A DNA stretch of 64,000 nt from Acanthaster planci (GCF_001949145.1 NW_019091561.1:91685-155684); one strand, 5' to 3'. Positions 22,321-34,160 are shown, counted from the stretch's first letter. Numbers and translations are program-made. Notes: generated by a model from the sequence alone, not told the origin.

Positions 22321-25117
22321 TTATGACGAATCACTCTCTGAAGGCTCACTTGGGTTGTGGGTTGGAGCAGGTGAGGATTCTCCTTCTACAAGAATGACAA
22401 GTTCGGGCTCCTTTGTCATCTTTCGGACTTCTGGGGGAACGGGTGTTCTCTTTTTCCTGTTGTACACAGACTTGCTGCTGATTACAATGTCACCGGTTAC
22501 CATAAGTCTGTGAAAAACGTCATTCATTGTGTGCATCCTTGACGTTTTTCTTGCGTACATCAACCGAAAGAGCTTGTTATCTTTGTTCCGAGCTTCTTGG
22601 GCTTCGCTCATCATGCCAATCGGTAGAACTGAGGATGAAATTATTTGTGCTCCTTGGATCAGTAAGACATGCACACTGACTGGCATTTTGAACCAAGGAT
22701 ACAGTTCAATGCACAGCTTTGCAGTATCCAAACAGTAGGGTCCAAATTTTTCGGGATCTATGGGTAGTCCTGAGGATAAAGCGATCAGAATTACGTTAAA
22801 CCTATGAACTACATTCTCGTCAAGACCGCAGATGTTGGAGAATTTTGTTTCAGTGTTGAAAACTCTGCGTGCAGTATTTCCATCATTTGAAGTTTCATAT
22901 CCTGTCTTTGGTTGGTCAACTTTCAACCCAAGTTCTGATCCAAAAAGTTCGTGAATCTTTTTCTTTCTCTCTGCCATGACTGATCTGACTGTATCCTCCA
23001 CTTTTGGAAGGGAAGTCTATATGCAATGTGAAGCATCATTTCGAAGCAACGAATCCATTTGTGTAGTGTGCAGAGTCCAAATTTGTATCTGTCTGAGACG
23101 GGTTGTGGAAGATGGTGAATATTATTGAAGTCCTTAATAATAATAATAAGTTAGTATTTATATAGCGCCCGTCCATGATAAAATCGTGCTCCAGGGCCCT
23201 TTCCAAAAAGTTAAGACACTGGTTAAAACTAGTACAACACAATTACACTAAAAACAACAAAAATAGTAAAACAATTTTTGTAAACAATAAAAATTAGCAA
23301 TTAAAAAGTTTTAAAATGATCCAAAGATCTGTAAAATATGTCTACCTCAAAAAGGGAATTTGGACAATTAGATTAAAAAAACGCTTGCTTAAAAAGATGA
23401 GTCTTTAATCCGGATTTAAATTCGCTGACAGACTCAGCTTCCCTAAGGGTTCTATTCAGCTTGTTCTACTCTCGTGGGGCAACAACGGAGAACGCTCTGT
23501 CACCATACAAAGACAACTTAGCTTTTGGACAGTATAACCTCGTTGCATCTTGGGACTGGCGAGTGGATCTGTGGGAAACAGATCTAGTACTAACAATTAA
23601 TTCATTTAAGTAGTTTGGACACTGACCGTTAATACATTTATAAACAAGAAGACATAGCTTGTAAATTATTCGATATCTTACTGGGAGCCAATGAAGTTCC
23701 ATGAGCACCGGAGTTATGTGATCAGACTTTCTAGTTCCGGTGAGAATCCTGGCAGCACAATTTTGGACTCTCTGTAAGGGGGCTAGTGTAGACTGGGGTA
23801 GACCAGACTAGGTGTGGCCCCGCAAATGTAACACCGCATAGTTGAAGAAGTTTTAGTAATTGCATTGATTTGGTCAACCATGGTGAAGTGAAGATTGTAC
23901 TCGACGTAGACGGTCTCCTTTGTAGCTAATTCGCCTTCTACTTGAACGTCAAGATCAACTGCTATAGGTTGAAGTTGCTGGATTTCTGTCTCCTTGTTCT
24001 GATGTTCTTCCAGGGATAGCTCTTGTGTTTCTTTTTTGTATTGTAGATTGATTGGCCGACAAAAGCGCGTAGATGAAGGAACAGGGTTTTCCCATATCAT
24101 TTGTTCCCTTTATTTCAGTTGCAATGGTACAAGTGTGGTGCAAAACCAACTCGAATCATCAGACTGTTCTGTGGTTGTGAATCTTTGTTTATACTCACTT
24201 TGACCTGATGAGCCATTAAAACCCCATTTGCAAATTAAGTCCAGAAAGAGGGGACGTTCATCTTTTGGTACCTTCTCAATTAGTTCATGGACCTTGTCCT
24301 GTTGTTGTTCCCATATATGAAGGGCTGTATGATCTAGAAGACTTTGTAGAGACACTTTGGCCGACTCTTTGCTCACATCTTTATTTTTTGGGTAGCACTT
24401 CTGCTTTGCTTCTCAAACAGCATTGTAAGGTGGGTAGACATCTGCCTTTTTCTCTTTGGCATCTTTTCTCAAGGTTTGATACGCTGACTTTGTCAAACCG
24501 GTTTCAATTAAAAGGGCAAGTGCCTCGCCTGGAGTGAACTTCTCAGGTGCAGGTGGGGGTGATGAAATTAGTTTTCTTAGCTTTGCAGGTTTTGACAGAC
24601 TCTGAATGGTAAATTGAAGGACATATTTCAAGTCTGGGTTCCTCCCATAAGCTCCTTGAGAAGCTGCAAAAGAAGCTCCCGGTGCTCACTTTCCTGCAGC
24701 AGTGTTTGGGCCCTTCGGTGTTTCAATCGCTTGGAAAGTAAAGTCCAATCCTTACTGGGTCAACCTGCTCCTGAACCAGATGCTCCCTCATCAGACCTAG
24801 AAACTTCTTTCCCTTTAGAGAGCCAATGATAAACTTCCAGTGGGAACAACACCTCTGCTTGTAACCACTCTCCATTTTTCCTCTCGAACTGAGATTTGTT
24901 GCGGCTACAAGCGATCCATTTTCCCTTCAATCTATACAGAAAACTGTACATGGTTGATTTAATCTTCTCTTGAATTTCCTCTGGAATGTCTAATTGCTGG
25001 ATACCGTGATATTCAGAGAAAAAAAAACATACATCTCCCAAATGAGACTTCAGTGTTGGATAGATACCCTGAAGACCTGATAGCTTCAGTTAGCAGCTTT
25101 CTAGGTATGGATGCCAT
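22321..25117 (-). pseudogene. Transib transposase, RAG1-like, disrupted
   Basis: A likely start is the ATG at 25115-25117 (MASIPRKLL...). Ordered landmarks on the minus strand: EEIQEKIKSTMYSFLYRLK (24760-25041); GLTKSAYQTLRKDAKEKKA (24413-24631); KWGFNGSSGQSEYKQ (24110-24376), where the first catalytic Asp is Asn at codon 24215-24217; CRPINLQYKKETQEL and FTMVDQINAI with the second Asp, then CYICGATP, the CxxC matching the RAG1 zinc site (23815-24100). After the LINE the frame resumes: YKFGLCTLHKWIR, TSNDGNTARRVFN, and SEAQEARNKDNKLFR, which carries the catalytic Glu region (22321-23127). In-frame stops lie near 24410 and 24108, with a frameshift near 24640. The enzyme would bind the CACAGTG ends and cut via hairpins in the nucleus. 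Confidence 0.9.
23134..23815 (-). mobile_element. 5'-truncated LINE (CR1/L2-like) inside Transib
   Basis: The minus strand encodes the C-terminal end of a LINE reverse transcriptase: LQRVQNCAARILTGTRKSDH, then ELHWLPVRYRIIYKLCLLVY, CPNYLNELI and, after a stop near 23466, FKSGLKTHLFKQAFF. The 3' end has CGGGCGCTATATAAATAC followed by a (TTA)n tail at 23134-23155, the hallmark of CR1/L2/Jockey-type elements. It interrupts the transposase just after CYICGATP; the transposase frame resumes at once on the far side. No long target-site duplication is evident. Confidence 0.88.
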
Positions 25118-26195
25118 GCTGAATTCATGAAATTATTGAATGAAATTGACTTGGTCCCGACATTGCATTTATACTCAACTAGTGACAACTTGCAATTATC
25201 GACTGGGCTTTCAAGGGGTTTGGCTTCAAATCGGTTAATTCAAGGACCTTCAGCCTTGCCCCTGGATCACACACGTCAAGAATCACTGACAGTTGGGACT
25301 TTGAATATATTTGATTTTAAACAGATACCCCATGCTTTTCTTCGGATGATAATGCTGCTTGGGTGAGAACCGCATGGGAATACACCATGCCTCACTACGA
25401 AGCCATTAGGCCTACAAGTGTTTTGGGGTCAAAAATACATCAATGATCATAGGCAGTTTGGAACTTAAATGAGTGCTTGAGTTTAAACAGGTATTGATGG
25501 GCTAGAAATGTATACAAAATGCTTCTTCTAATCATTGTTGTTGACATGTTTATGGTTTTCTGTCTACCTAATGACTACAAACAAATGAAGGACGACCATG
25601 TCTACAGAGCGTGTTGGTTTTTGCTGTAGTTGTAGAAGCCTCGAGGGAAATGCAACCTGTCACACGCACATGTCGTTACATGCGGTTGAGTCCAAACAGG
25701 CACATCGGAGCATCTCGCATACCGGTACCACTTTAGAATAGTATATCTTAAAAAGTCGCAAAAAGTTGCTACCAGTCTTTTTTTAAATTGTTCCTGAAGG
25801 TTCAGGCTTTTGGAAAATATGAAAGCTAAAGCGGGAATTGGCGGGAATATATATTTTCTTTGCATGTGAAAAAATAATGCAAATTTAAACGCATTTTACT
25901 TGACATTTGGAGCTTTTTTAGTTATGAATCTTATTTTCATAAAATGTAGTTTGTAAACAACATCCAAGCTAATTTCCATGGCGTTATCTTTTGCATAGCG
26001 ACCATGTCAGTAAGTTAAATTAGATGTCAAGTTTTATTACCCACATTAGAAATGTTATAATTTTTAGTAAATAAATCAGAATATCGCCCGTGATAAAGAT
26101 TTCCGGTCGTGAATTTGTGCATGTAAAGTAGCCCTGGACCATTGGAAACTAAAAAAAACCACAGCATTGATTTTTGAAACAATCACATTTCACCT

Positions 26196-26232
26196 ATTTT
26201 GGCGCAGTTTGACCTTGAACCGGCCCACTGTG
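26196..26232 (-). repeat. Transib right terminal inverted repeat
   Basis: Read on the minus strand it begins CACAGTGGGCCGG and continues TTCAAGGTCAAACTG, then GCCAAAATAG. The heptamer and the A-rich block at the 23-base spacing are both present, mirroring the left end. The base outside is followed by CACCA, the partner of the left flank CACCG. Confidence 0.9.
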
Positions 26233-27655
26233 CACCAGTGGAAGGTTGCGGAAGCTAAGTTTACGTGTTGTGTCAGTCAATTAACTTCAGACTCCATCAT
26301 CTCCATGAACTTCCCTGCGAAAAGGTCCTTGCCATAAAGAGGAAGATCTGACTTGACTCCCTCGAAGGGAATGTTCATGGCATCTAAAGGGTTGGATCTA
26401 CGTGCAGAAGTGGCGGGAACGAAGATCCGAACGAACTGCTTGAAGATAGAGTTGACGCTCTCATCAAGCACTTGAAGTGTGACAGCTGCCAGGTCAGAAG
26501 TAACTGGTGAATCTTCATCACATACTCAGGCCAAATACTCGGAGAGGAGTGCCATAAACACGGTGCAGCGAAGGCTATGTCGTGAGGCTTTGTCGAGTTT
26601 AGCAAGAGTAGACTCGACGACACACTTGTCCTTGTCTTTAGATGGAAACTTTCCTGTAGGTTTGTGAGTGTCAGAGGAAAGTTTATCTTTAGCCTCTGTT
26701 GAAATCTCAGGGACATAGAGGAAATTATCAAAGTCCTCCCTAACAAACTGGAAATAAGTTGAGGCCCTGGGTGGGTAAGGACTCCATTGTTTAGCACTGG
26801 CAAGAACTTAAAACATCTCAACGCATGAGCAGTCGAGTGGAAGTTCAGGAAATATCAGCATTGATGTCTCCAACCTAGTGGAGTGACACTTGAAGGAAGC
26901 ATATGAAGAGGCCTCAGCCATAGACTGATTGGAAGGCAGGCCTAATATGTGGATCGTATCCTGATGTTGATATGTGGATCCGGATGTTGATGCGGATGTG
27001 AATCCGGATGCAGATGTGGAACTGGGTCACGTTGTGCAGGCAAAGGATCCGGATCTGGGGCCGCGCTGTGGGAGCAGAGTTGGGCTCTAGACAGCTGGCT
27101 ATAGAAGAGAGCTTCTCTGACAGCATGCAGACTGCTGACATGATGTCGGCCGATGTGACCTACTTCTGTGAGGAGTGAGACTTCTTACATTTTGACCCTG
27201 TAGAAGAAAACGAAGAATGTTTGCATTTCTTGCTTACGGGTGAACTGGTTGTAGAACCAGCGGTCGCCACCTGGTGAGTTGGGGCGTCGGAGGCCTGCCC
27301 TGACTGCTGTAAGATACAGCAGGAGGGGGCTGGTGAACTGCAGTGGTAGAATCAGTCTTCTCACAAAGGGCAAAACGGAAGCTGGAAGACGGGGTGACAT
27401 ACCGTTGGGTTCTGTTGTCCCAGGCGCGGGTGGTGGTGAGCCCGCATGCCCCAGTAATGTCTCTGCAGGTAGCGTACCAGGGAGCAGAGTTGTGTTGTCC
27501 TGTGGATCGTCAGCGTTTTTGTCACGGCCGGGTGCCCCCGTTGAAAGGGTGTCTGAAGACAATGGCACCAGGGGTAATGCGGCCGGTGTAGCTAGTGTTG
27601 GCGGTGTGGGGCGGCTCATAGACATTGGGTGTTGCCCACAGTAGCTTATTGTCAA
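26233..27655 (-). pseudogene. DIRS gag-like ORF
   Basis: The block at 26277-26471 reads SARRSNPLDAMNIPFEG and SDLPLYGKDLFAGKFMEMM. Upstream blocks include DIMSAVCMLSEKLSSIAS (about 27080-27145) and Ser/Thr/Pro-rich sequence to 27655. Frames are broken in several places, and a stretch near 26950-27020 is a GGATGTTGATCCGGAT-like short repeat. The assignment depends mainly on its position 5' of the RT once the Transib insert is removed; gag proteins of this family are poorly conserved. Confidence 0.6.
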
Positions 27656-28900
27656 CCCACTTCACCCATTCGAGATGCTTAGGAACTGGGATGCAGAAGT
27701 GTTGCGCCGAGGGCCAGGAAGCGGGGGAATCTCAACCCCGAGTGCAGTGCCACTCTGCACTATTTTTTGACTGCGATGCTTCGGTATTATGTTGGGGAAC
27801 TAAGCATATGGATATCGCACGCACTGCAGCTCTGGCCCTTGAAGCGTGGTGTGGGCTAACCCTAAATTAAACCAAAGATGGCATTGCCAGCAGGGATTAG
27901 CTGCGGGATCACAAGTTTAGCAAGATGCTACTCGATATTCCACAGACCGACTCCTGTCAGTCTAAGGGGAATGTGGGGTCACAAAATTCATAAATGCTCA
28001 CACTTCCTCGTGAACCCCAACAAACCCTATAAATATACCAAGGAAAGAGGGGGACCACGGTATTCGATTGCTCGCACCACCTCGCGCAACCCCCAACAAT
28101 CCCAGGGTTGCCCAGTTGACCCTATGTATCGCTTGGTAGTAACAGGGTAGAGTCAATGATCTATAAAATGCACGCACACAAAAAGAGAAAATATACCACC
28201 CAAACAAGAAAATATACACATTAACTCAGAAATATAGAATGTACATTTATTACAATACGTTATGGTTTGATCAGAATATCACAAAGGTGTGTAGCGAAAC
28301 GGAAACTTGATAAACTCAAAGATGTCAAGAAGACACATCTGTTTTCATCACGCTAAGGAAAAGAAGGACGAACATGGCGGCCATTCCGCTATGCGTCATG
28401 GGACTTGAGGGCGCACTACGGTTGATCAGAAGATTTAGCGAATTAAATCAGACGCAAAGGAATTTGCATATTTAGCGACTGTTTGGGGTAGGTTGAAAGC
28501 AGAAGACACAGTCACATGCTGCGAAAAGATCTAATTGCAGCAATCAAAGCCTGTACTCGACCCCAATTGATTGACGAAATAAACATTCGAGAAATCAGAC
28601 GATTTCAAGGAAATTTTAGAAACTGCGAACTGCGACCGCGTATTTGAACAACGATCTAAATCACATTTTGCTTCACACAAAAAGAAAATTGTTGTAACTT
28701 ATAAGTTACAAACGGCAATCAAGTCCAATTTACAAAAGATAGACTGGACCAAGGACACATCGTTATAGCAACGTTTACATTTTTTACAAATGTCACAGTG
28801 TTTCACGAACAAGACATCAAGAACGTATTAAAAGAACAAAAAGGACGACTCTTAGATCAAATAAATTGATTTGTCCACAATGGATTGGGATGGATACTAT
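27656..28900. other. Right flank of DIRS and unassigned DNA
   Basis: 27660-27860 is GC-richer and may contain the DIRS 5' terminal region, but no inverted terminal repeat could be set. 27880-28900 is AT-rich with no domain that I recognise. The Polinton-like element may begin somewhere in its last part. Confidence 0.4.
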
Positions 28901-30210
28901 ATATATATCAACATAACACATTATGATCCGTTGGGTGGGACATATATCAAGCTGCCTGAATACATTGAAAGTAAAAAAAACGGTTATAAACGTCAAAAAT
29001 GACAACTGTGAATGCATACGTTGGGCTATATGTGCGGCTCTTGGACTTTATGCAGACAGAGTCAAATGTCAAATCGAGAGAAATTCAAGTTATCTAATTC
29101 GTGTAGATAGAACCACAGTATACAAAGCTGAAGGGCTAAACTTTACAGGCATCGGCTTTCCAACACCGGAGTCTCAAATTCCACAAATCGAAGCAGAGAA
29201 CAACTTGTCGATTAACGCAAAGAATGGATCACTCTCTACGTTTCAAATGAAGAACACATCAATCTGTTACTAATTGCCAATGGTCACACGGAGCATTGCT
29301 GTTGGATTAAAGATCTTTCTAGAATCACTTCGAGCATTATCAGCAACCACAAAGGTAAAATATATCAATGTTGTAAAGGTTTATCCCATTTTAGAAGCGC
29401 CAAAAAGTTTGCTTGACACGAAGAAGATTGCCTTGGAATAGATGCCCCACCTTCCAAAGTCATATTATCCGAAAAAATACGAAAACATATTAAAATTTAA
29501 ATTGAAAGATTAGAAAACTATACAAGCCACTCCACTTGTGATTTATGCCGATTTCGAATCGTTTTAGAGCCTGTTCTGCCACAAGAAGGCAACACGATCA
29601 AACTTCAACACCACAAGCCATCTGGGTACATTGTGACAAATTGCAAAGCATACCGAGGGCCAGAGGCCACCATGAACTTTATAAAGTCTTTCATGTGAGA
29701 GCAACTCACCATCAACCAAATATTTAAAACACCGAAACTGCTCGCTTGGATGTGTGACCTGCAAAAACAACACAATGCGTGCAATACCTGCTGGTATGCG
29801 AAAAACTCATCTATCCTACCAAAGAGTCCTAATGTCAATGTCGTATTCTGCAGAAACCAAACACAAAAGATTAAAAGATGGAATTTAGTTTTAAAAATGA
29901 CCGTAGTTCGCGATCACTGTCACATCACCTGTGCCTATCATGGCCAGGTTCACCAACAATGTAATTTACAACTTCAAATTGTTCCAAACACCACCACCAT
30001 TCCGGTATTTTGACACAATTTAGAAAACTATGACGCTCATTTGATTATGAAAGGTTTATCTGTATCAAGCAAGAACAAACTGTTTTGTATTCCAAAAACC
30101 TCGGAAAACTACTTTTCTTTCTCGGTGGGTTTACTAAAGTTTTGGATTCGTTTAATTTTGTGGCAGCCTCGCTCGATGCGCTTTTCAAAGCTTGCCTGTG
30201 TGAGGCTTTC
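28900..30210 (+). pseudogene. Polinton/Maverick-type DNA polymerase B, N-terminal and exonuclease region
   Basis: Broken plus-strand frames in order: NDNCECIRWAICAALGLYA and GLNFTGIGFPTPESQIPQI (28923-29273); HCCWIKDLSRI with SNHKGKIYQCCKGLSHF (29290-29420); VIYADFESF, the ExoI motif with Asp and Glu (29538-29565); ATMNFIKSFM and CDLQKQHNACNTCW (29670-29790); VRDHCHITCAYHGQVHQQCN (29908-29968); and HNLENYDAHLIM, the ExoII-like block (about 30016-30050). Then VLDSFNFVAASLDALFKAC leads to about 30190. This is the protein-primed PolB family of Polintons and adintovirus-like elements. At least five frame breaks are visible. The palm domain (DxxSLYP, YxDTD) was not found; the frame is cut by the inverted repeat at 30205. 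Confidence 0.72.
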
Positions 30211-30560
30211 AAAAGACCATTCTATTTTCCAGTTGATACTCCAAAGGCTCGGTTGCTCACTCCCATATCCTGATTGTTTCCCGTGGCTTGCTCAGCCTCT
30301 CCAGACCCTCTGCCTCATTCCTATCGATTCCAAAATATCACTCAAAGTTCCAAAGTATCTAATTGGGCAGACATCTTGATTTGGAGAAATCGACAACAAA
30401 TTTTTGAAAAGGGGTTTAAATTTCTGGCAAATCAAAATGTAACAAAAGTAAGACAATTTGTTGGACAAAATCTCTTGGGTTAGACAAATCAAAACCACTC
30501 GGATCAGACAAATCAAAACTTCCCGGGTTGAACAAATCAAAACCTCAAGGGTCGTACAAA
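30205..30560 (+). repeat. Large inverted repeat, left arm
   Basis: Matches the reverse complement of about 34950-35525, with long exact stretches such as ccaaaatatcactcaaagttc and cctctgcctcattcctat (each given in part). It ends in short units of gacaaatcaaaac, also found in the right arm. It lies directly after the last PolB block and so interrupts that gene. Confidence 0.8.
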
Positions 30561-31000
30561 ACACTACCCAAAAAACTACCCACAATCGATGGGCTCAGTA
30601 TCAAAAACCGCATCTCAGTTGGCAAGATCTCCCAACCCTCAAGGCTCGACCGTTCTCACTCCTGTTCTATCTGCCAAATGGATTCCCTCGGTTCTCTTTT
30701 GAATTTTAGAACCCAACTTGAAATAGAGGGTTGTTTATGGACAAAATAGATAGAAAGACTTGTTTCACCATCTATAGGAAAGCAATCTAACCAAATAAAA
30801 TCTAAATACATTCTAATTTTACAACAAATAGATATGCTGCCAAACAAAACAAAATGCAATTCAATTTAGAAAACAAGTGTCTGCCGTCTGCCGCCTTTCC
30901 TCCAAAAATCAGCCCATCAAATTTGTCTTGACAAATTAAGTCTACCGTATAAAAAATTGCGCCTTGTCTGCTGTTATCTAATGGGTGCCAAAGCCACTTG
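30561..31000. other. No gene recognised
   Basis: AT-rich DNA between the left arm of the inverted repeat and the next coding-like region. Short reading frames on both strands show no domain. Confidence 0.4.
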
Positions 31001-33300
31001 CTCGTCGACATTTCAACATTGTACTATGTTGCTAACTGCCGTGACAAACCTTGTATCTTGAGAATTAATTTTGGAAGTCAAAGGCCAACTCCACCTAATG
31101 CAAAGCGAAGAACATCGACACGTAACATTATCGTCAAACTATATCGCTGGCCTTTTCACAGATATTTGAGGTATACTATCCCACAAAAATTGTCCACATG
31201 TCTCACGCAACGAGCAACAGAAAAATAGCAGAAACGATACTTTCCAACAAACACTTACGGCGATCTGGTTGAAGCTTGGAAAAAGCTCCAGAAGCCACCT
31301 ACGAAGCAAAAAATTGCTCGTGCCAAAAAAGCGGGCAACCATTGTCCATTTTCAGTATCAGCTGTTGTACCTTACGCCTACTATTAAGTCAAAGTAGATA
31401 CCGATTATCGAAATATCGATTGAAAAAATAGTGGAACGTTTGCCAAGCGTAGAAAATCTGTTGTTCCCACACAGCATTGATTTCTATAGTATTGACTACA
31501 CTCAAGATTTTGCCTGTATGATGGATCCAGTACAGTTGCAAGAATATATTGATAGTTGTCCCAATTTCATTCTACGACAAAAGACCTCGTGTCTTGTCAA
31601 AACAAACATTTGCAAGAGATATTTTCAGATCCGAGGGTACTTGCACATGGATGCACACATATTGAAGTTTCCGTACGCAATCCAGATATACACAAGATTG
31701 CTTCTTGCGCAACGAGAGAAATCGTTTGAGTGGTTGCATTGGTAGAAACTGAACAAAGAGATCAAACTGAATCAAAATGATATCACCAAATAAAAGATAT
31801 CACCGAACAAAATGATATCACCGAACAAAAAAGATGTCACCGAGCAAAAAGATATCACCAAACAAACAGATATCACCGAACAAAAAGATATCACCGACCC
31901 AAACAGTACAAACAAAAAATATCTTTTTCTATCTTGCAGCATTGCAGAACACGGGTTGCAACTCACTCAAATGATCGATCGGCAATGCGTGGTTGTCGGT
32001 ATTCCTAATTCTGAAATAAAGTTGGTTGCTACGCCAATGTACTCATTAGACATATATAGTGGGAGTGGTAGTGCCTTGTTGAATGTAAACCGAAAAATCG
32101 ATCAAACTAGTGATCCACACGGCAATCGCACAATGCTGTGTTGTTGATCTACCAATCTAGGTGTCGAGAAAACAAAAGTCTACTACAGAATGGGAAAAAC
32201 GGACACCGACATTTTTTCCTTACAACAATTCTTTGTAACTCCAATGCACCGATTGGCCATTCGTGAAAATAGACCCGACTTTTAAGTTGAACCCTTTTTG
32301 CAATGGACCGCACACTTCTGTTGAACTCGGCAAGAAAAAGCTGACCATAGAAAGCAAGGTACCTACCCAACCCAAAACAACAAGTATGTTTTTGAAATTG
32401 AACAAGCTGAAAACACAGAAATATATACACTTTTTTTAAATGCCGGTTAAAACAAGTTTTAGAAGAACTATACGAAAACGAAAGAGAAATCACGTGGTCG
32501 ACGAACAGAGAAAACATTGGCCAACAAAAATGAGCTCGATCTAAACTTTTAGAAACGATCAAAAAACAGGTGTATCTGGAGAAAAAAAGAACGATACTTT
32601 TTGCGTGGATATCCCATTCTTCGACATTTCAACGTGCCACCAATTTCAATAACAAACTACTATACGAAAGATGAAAGCAAATCACAAAAAGAATTATTTT
32701 GTACGTTGCTAGGATTGTGACAAAAGGACCAAAGCTCAAAAGAACGTATCCTGGCAATCTACATGCTGTTGTCAAAAGATCCAAAAAATCTTCAACAACA
32801 AAACGAAAATCTACTAGATCATTTCAAAACCAATCTTGTTTTGAAAATGATCTTTGTACCATGGCAGTCAACAACATATATGAAAACAAATCTATAGAAA
32901 ATCTAACGATGCTTTTTGCCAACAGTCAATGGATCGACATCTATGACCAACAAGTATCAAAATCGAAACTCAGAGAAGACAAAGCCAAAATATTCAGTCC
33001 GGAAAAATCATCTAAAAAATTGTTTGTTCCAAAATCCAGTTCCGATCTCAGACAATGTTGCATCAAACAAGTTTGTGTGCAAATCAATCCTTGGAAATTG
33101 TTTGCCTATGGTCTAAAACAATTAAATACAACCCAATCGTGTTGTATTCGGTTGACAGACCACTTATTATATACGATGTGACACCGTGTCTAACGATGCA
33201 ACGCGTCCGTTGGAGCAAAGACAAAAAAAATCAACAACACGTTCCAGAAGGAAAAATATTGGATTGTGAGCTTTTGGCTCGACAATTTTCTTGACAGACA
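31000..33300 (+). pseudogene. Unassigned ORF remnants in the Polinton-like region
   Basis: Consecutive plus-strand fragments look protein-coding but broken: GDLVEAWKKLQKPPTKQKIA (31260-31320, two frames), 31431-31745 (VENLLFPHSIDFYS... CLVKTNICKRYFQIRGYLHM), 31812-32147 (MIDRQCVVVGIPNSEIK), and 32699-33181 (NLTMLFANSQWIDIYDQQ). Position next to PolB suggests virion or packaging-type genes of a Polinton. I cannot match any of them to capsid, ATPase, protease or integrase with confidence, and I do not assign functions. Confidence 0.4.
31785..31905 (+). repeat. Short tandem repeat coding ITEQKD units
   Basis: About six copies of a 17-18 base unit, aaaaagatatcaccgaac. In the plus frame starting 31812 they encode repeats of DITEQK. 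The antisense frame gives a hydrophobic artefact. Confidence 0.8.
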
Positions 33301-33750
33301 CACGATTAAAATCAAACAATTGGCTCTGCTGATCTATTGTTGGATCAGTGCGAAAAAGACGATGCCGACAAATTCAGTCGATCAATGGTTTGCGTTGATC
33401 AAGGAAGACGATTAGTTTGAAACAAAAAAATCCTTTCCCGATTTTGGTAAAGGTTTTTTTGTCATATGAGTGTCAATGTGCATGTCGATATGTTTAGTCG
33501 ATATGTTTATGTGAATATGGGTATCAATTTTTGAATTGTAATTTATTTTGTGTCAACTGCAAATGGGTTGCAAGTCTATTTTTTGTCAGTTACTGCTTGG
33601 TTGCAAGTCTTTTTTTGTAGGTTAGTACTTGGTTGCAACCAGATTTTTTGCATAAACATGTTTGAATATGACTTGTCATATGGTCAAGTATGACTTGCAA
33701 TACGGTCAAATTATGTTGCAAGTCTCCATGTTTGTATATACACATTTTTG
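33301..33750. other. No gene recognised
   Basis: T-rich sequence with loosely repeated phrases such as ggttgcaagtc and cgatatgttta. No coding domain. Confidence 0.45.
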
Positions 33751-34160
33751 TCAAACTTTTACAATTTGGGGAAAAAACGAGAAAGGTATTTATCCAAGGG
33801 AAAACAGGAAAACTCTTTGGAAAAACTCTTGAGAAAACTATTGGAAAACATCTGGGAAACTTCTGGACTTTGGCATAATTTGGACAAACGTTTGACACAC
33901 TTCAGACTTTAGCAGTGTTTGGGTAAACTTTGGATAAACTTTAGACTTTGGCTGTATTTCGGCAAACTTTGGACAAACTTTGGACTATGATGGTATTTGG
34001 ATAAACTTTGGAAAGCTTTTGGACTTTGGCAGAATTTGGGCAAACTTTGGACAAATTTTGGACTGGTGCGGAATGTAGGCAAAATTAGAAGTATTTGGTA
34101 AAATGGAAACTCTAGGCAAACTCAGAGCAAATTTTGACTTTTTTAGACTTTGGTGGAATT
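33750..34160. repeat. Degenerate tandem repeat, ACTTTGGACAAACTTTGG
   Basis: Multiple imperfect units of the phrase aactttggacaaactttgga with inserts such as ctttggcagaatttggg. Units are about 20-60 bases and diverged. Confidence 0.7.

Larger units (their letters stand above)
21571..26232 (-). mobile_element. Transib DNA transposon (RAG1-related) with RSS-like ends
   Basis: The element is 4662 bp including a LINE insert of about 680 bp. Its ends are 37-bp terminal inverted repeats (21571-21607 and 26196-26232) starting CACAGTGGGCC, with 34 of 37 positions matching by eye. Flanks are CACCG (21566-21570) and CACCA (26233-26237), a near-perfect 5-bp duplication, as expected for Transib. The minus-strand gene at 22321-25117 encodes a Transib transposase. 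Transib is the superfamily from which the RAG1 core is derived, and its ends resemble V(D)J recombination signals. It is inactive: stops, a frameshift, a LINE insertion and a catalytic substitution. Confidence 0.92.
19163..27655 (-). mobile_element. DIRS-type tyrosine-recombinase retroelement, interrupted
   Basis: On the minus strand, right to left: gag-like coding (27655 to 26233), then RT, RNase H and the N-terminal part of a tyrosine recombinase (21570 to 19163). A Transib transposon sits between, at 21571-26232, with a CACC(G/A) duplication; removing it joins the two halves cleanly. DIRS elements use a tyrosine recombinase rather than an integrase and make no target-site duplication. The left end is cut before the recombinase catalytic domain. 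Right end and terminal repeats are not resolved. Confidence 0.82.

Noticed and set aside
27279-27644. Plus-strand frame of 121 codons, Gly/Arg-rich
   Set aside because: It is the shadow of the minus-strand Pro/Thr-rich gag-like frame of the DIRS element.
32149-32562. Minus-strand frame of 137 codons rich in Phe and Ser
   Set aside because: The opposite strand carries the better protein-like remnants of the Polinton-like region; this is an AT-rich shadow.
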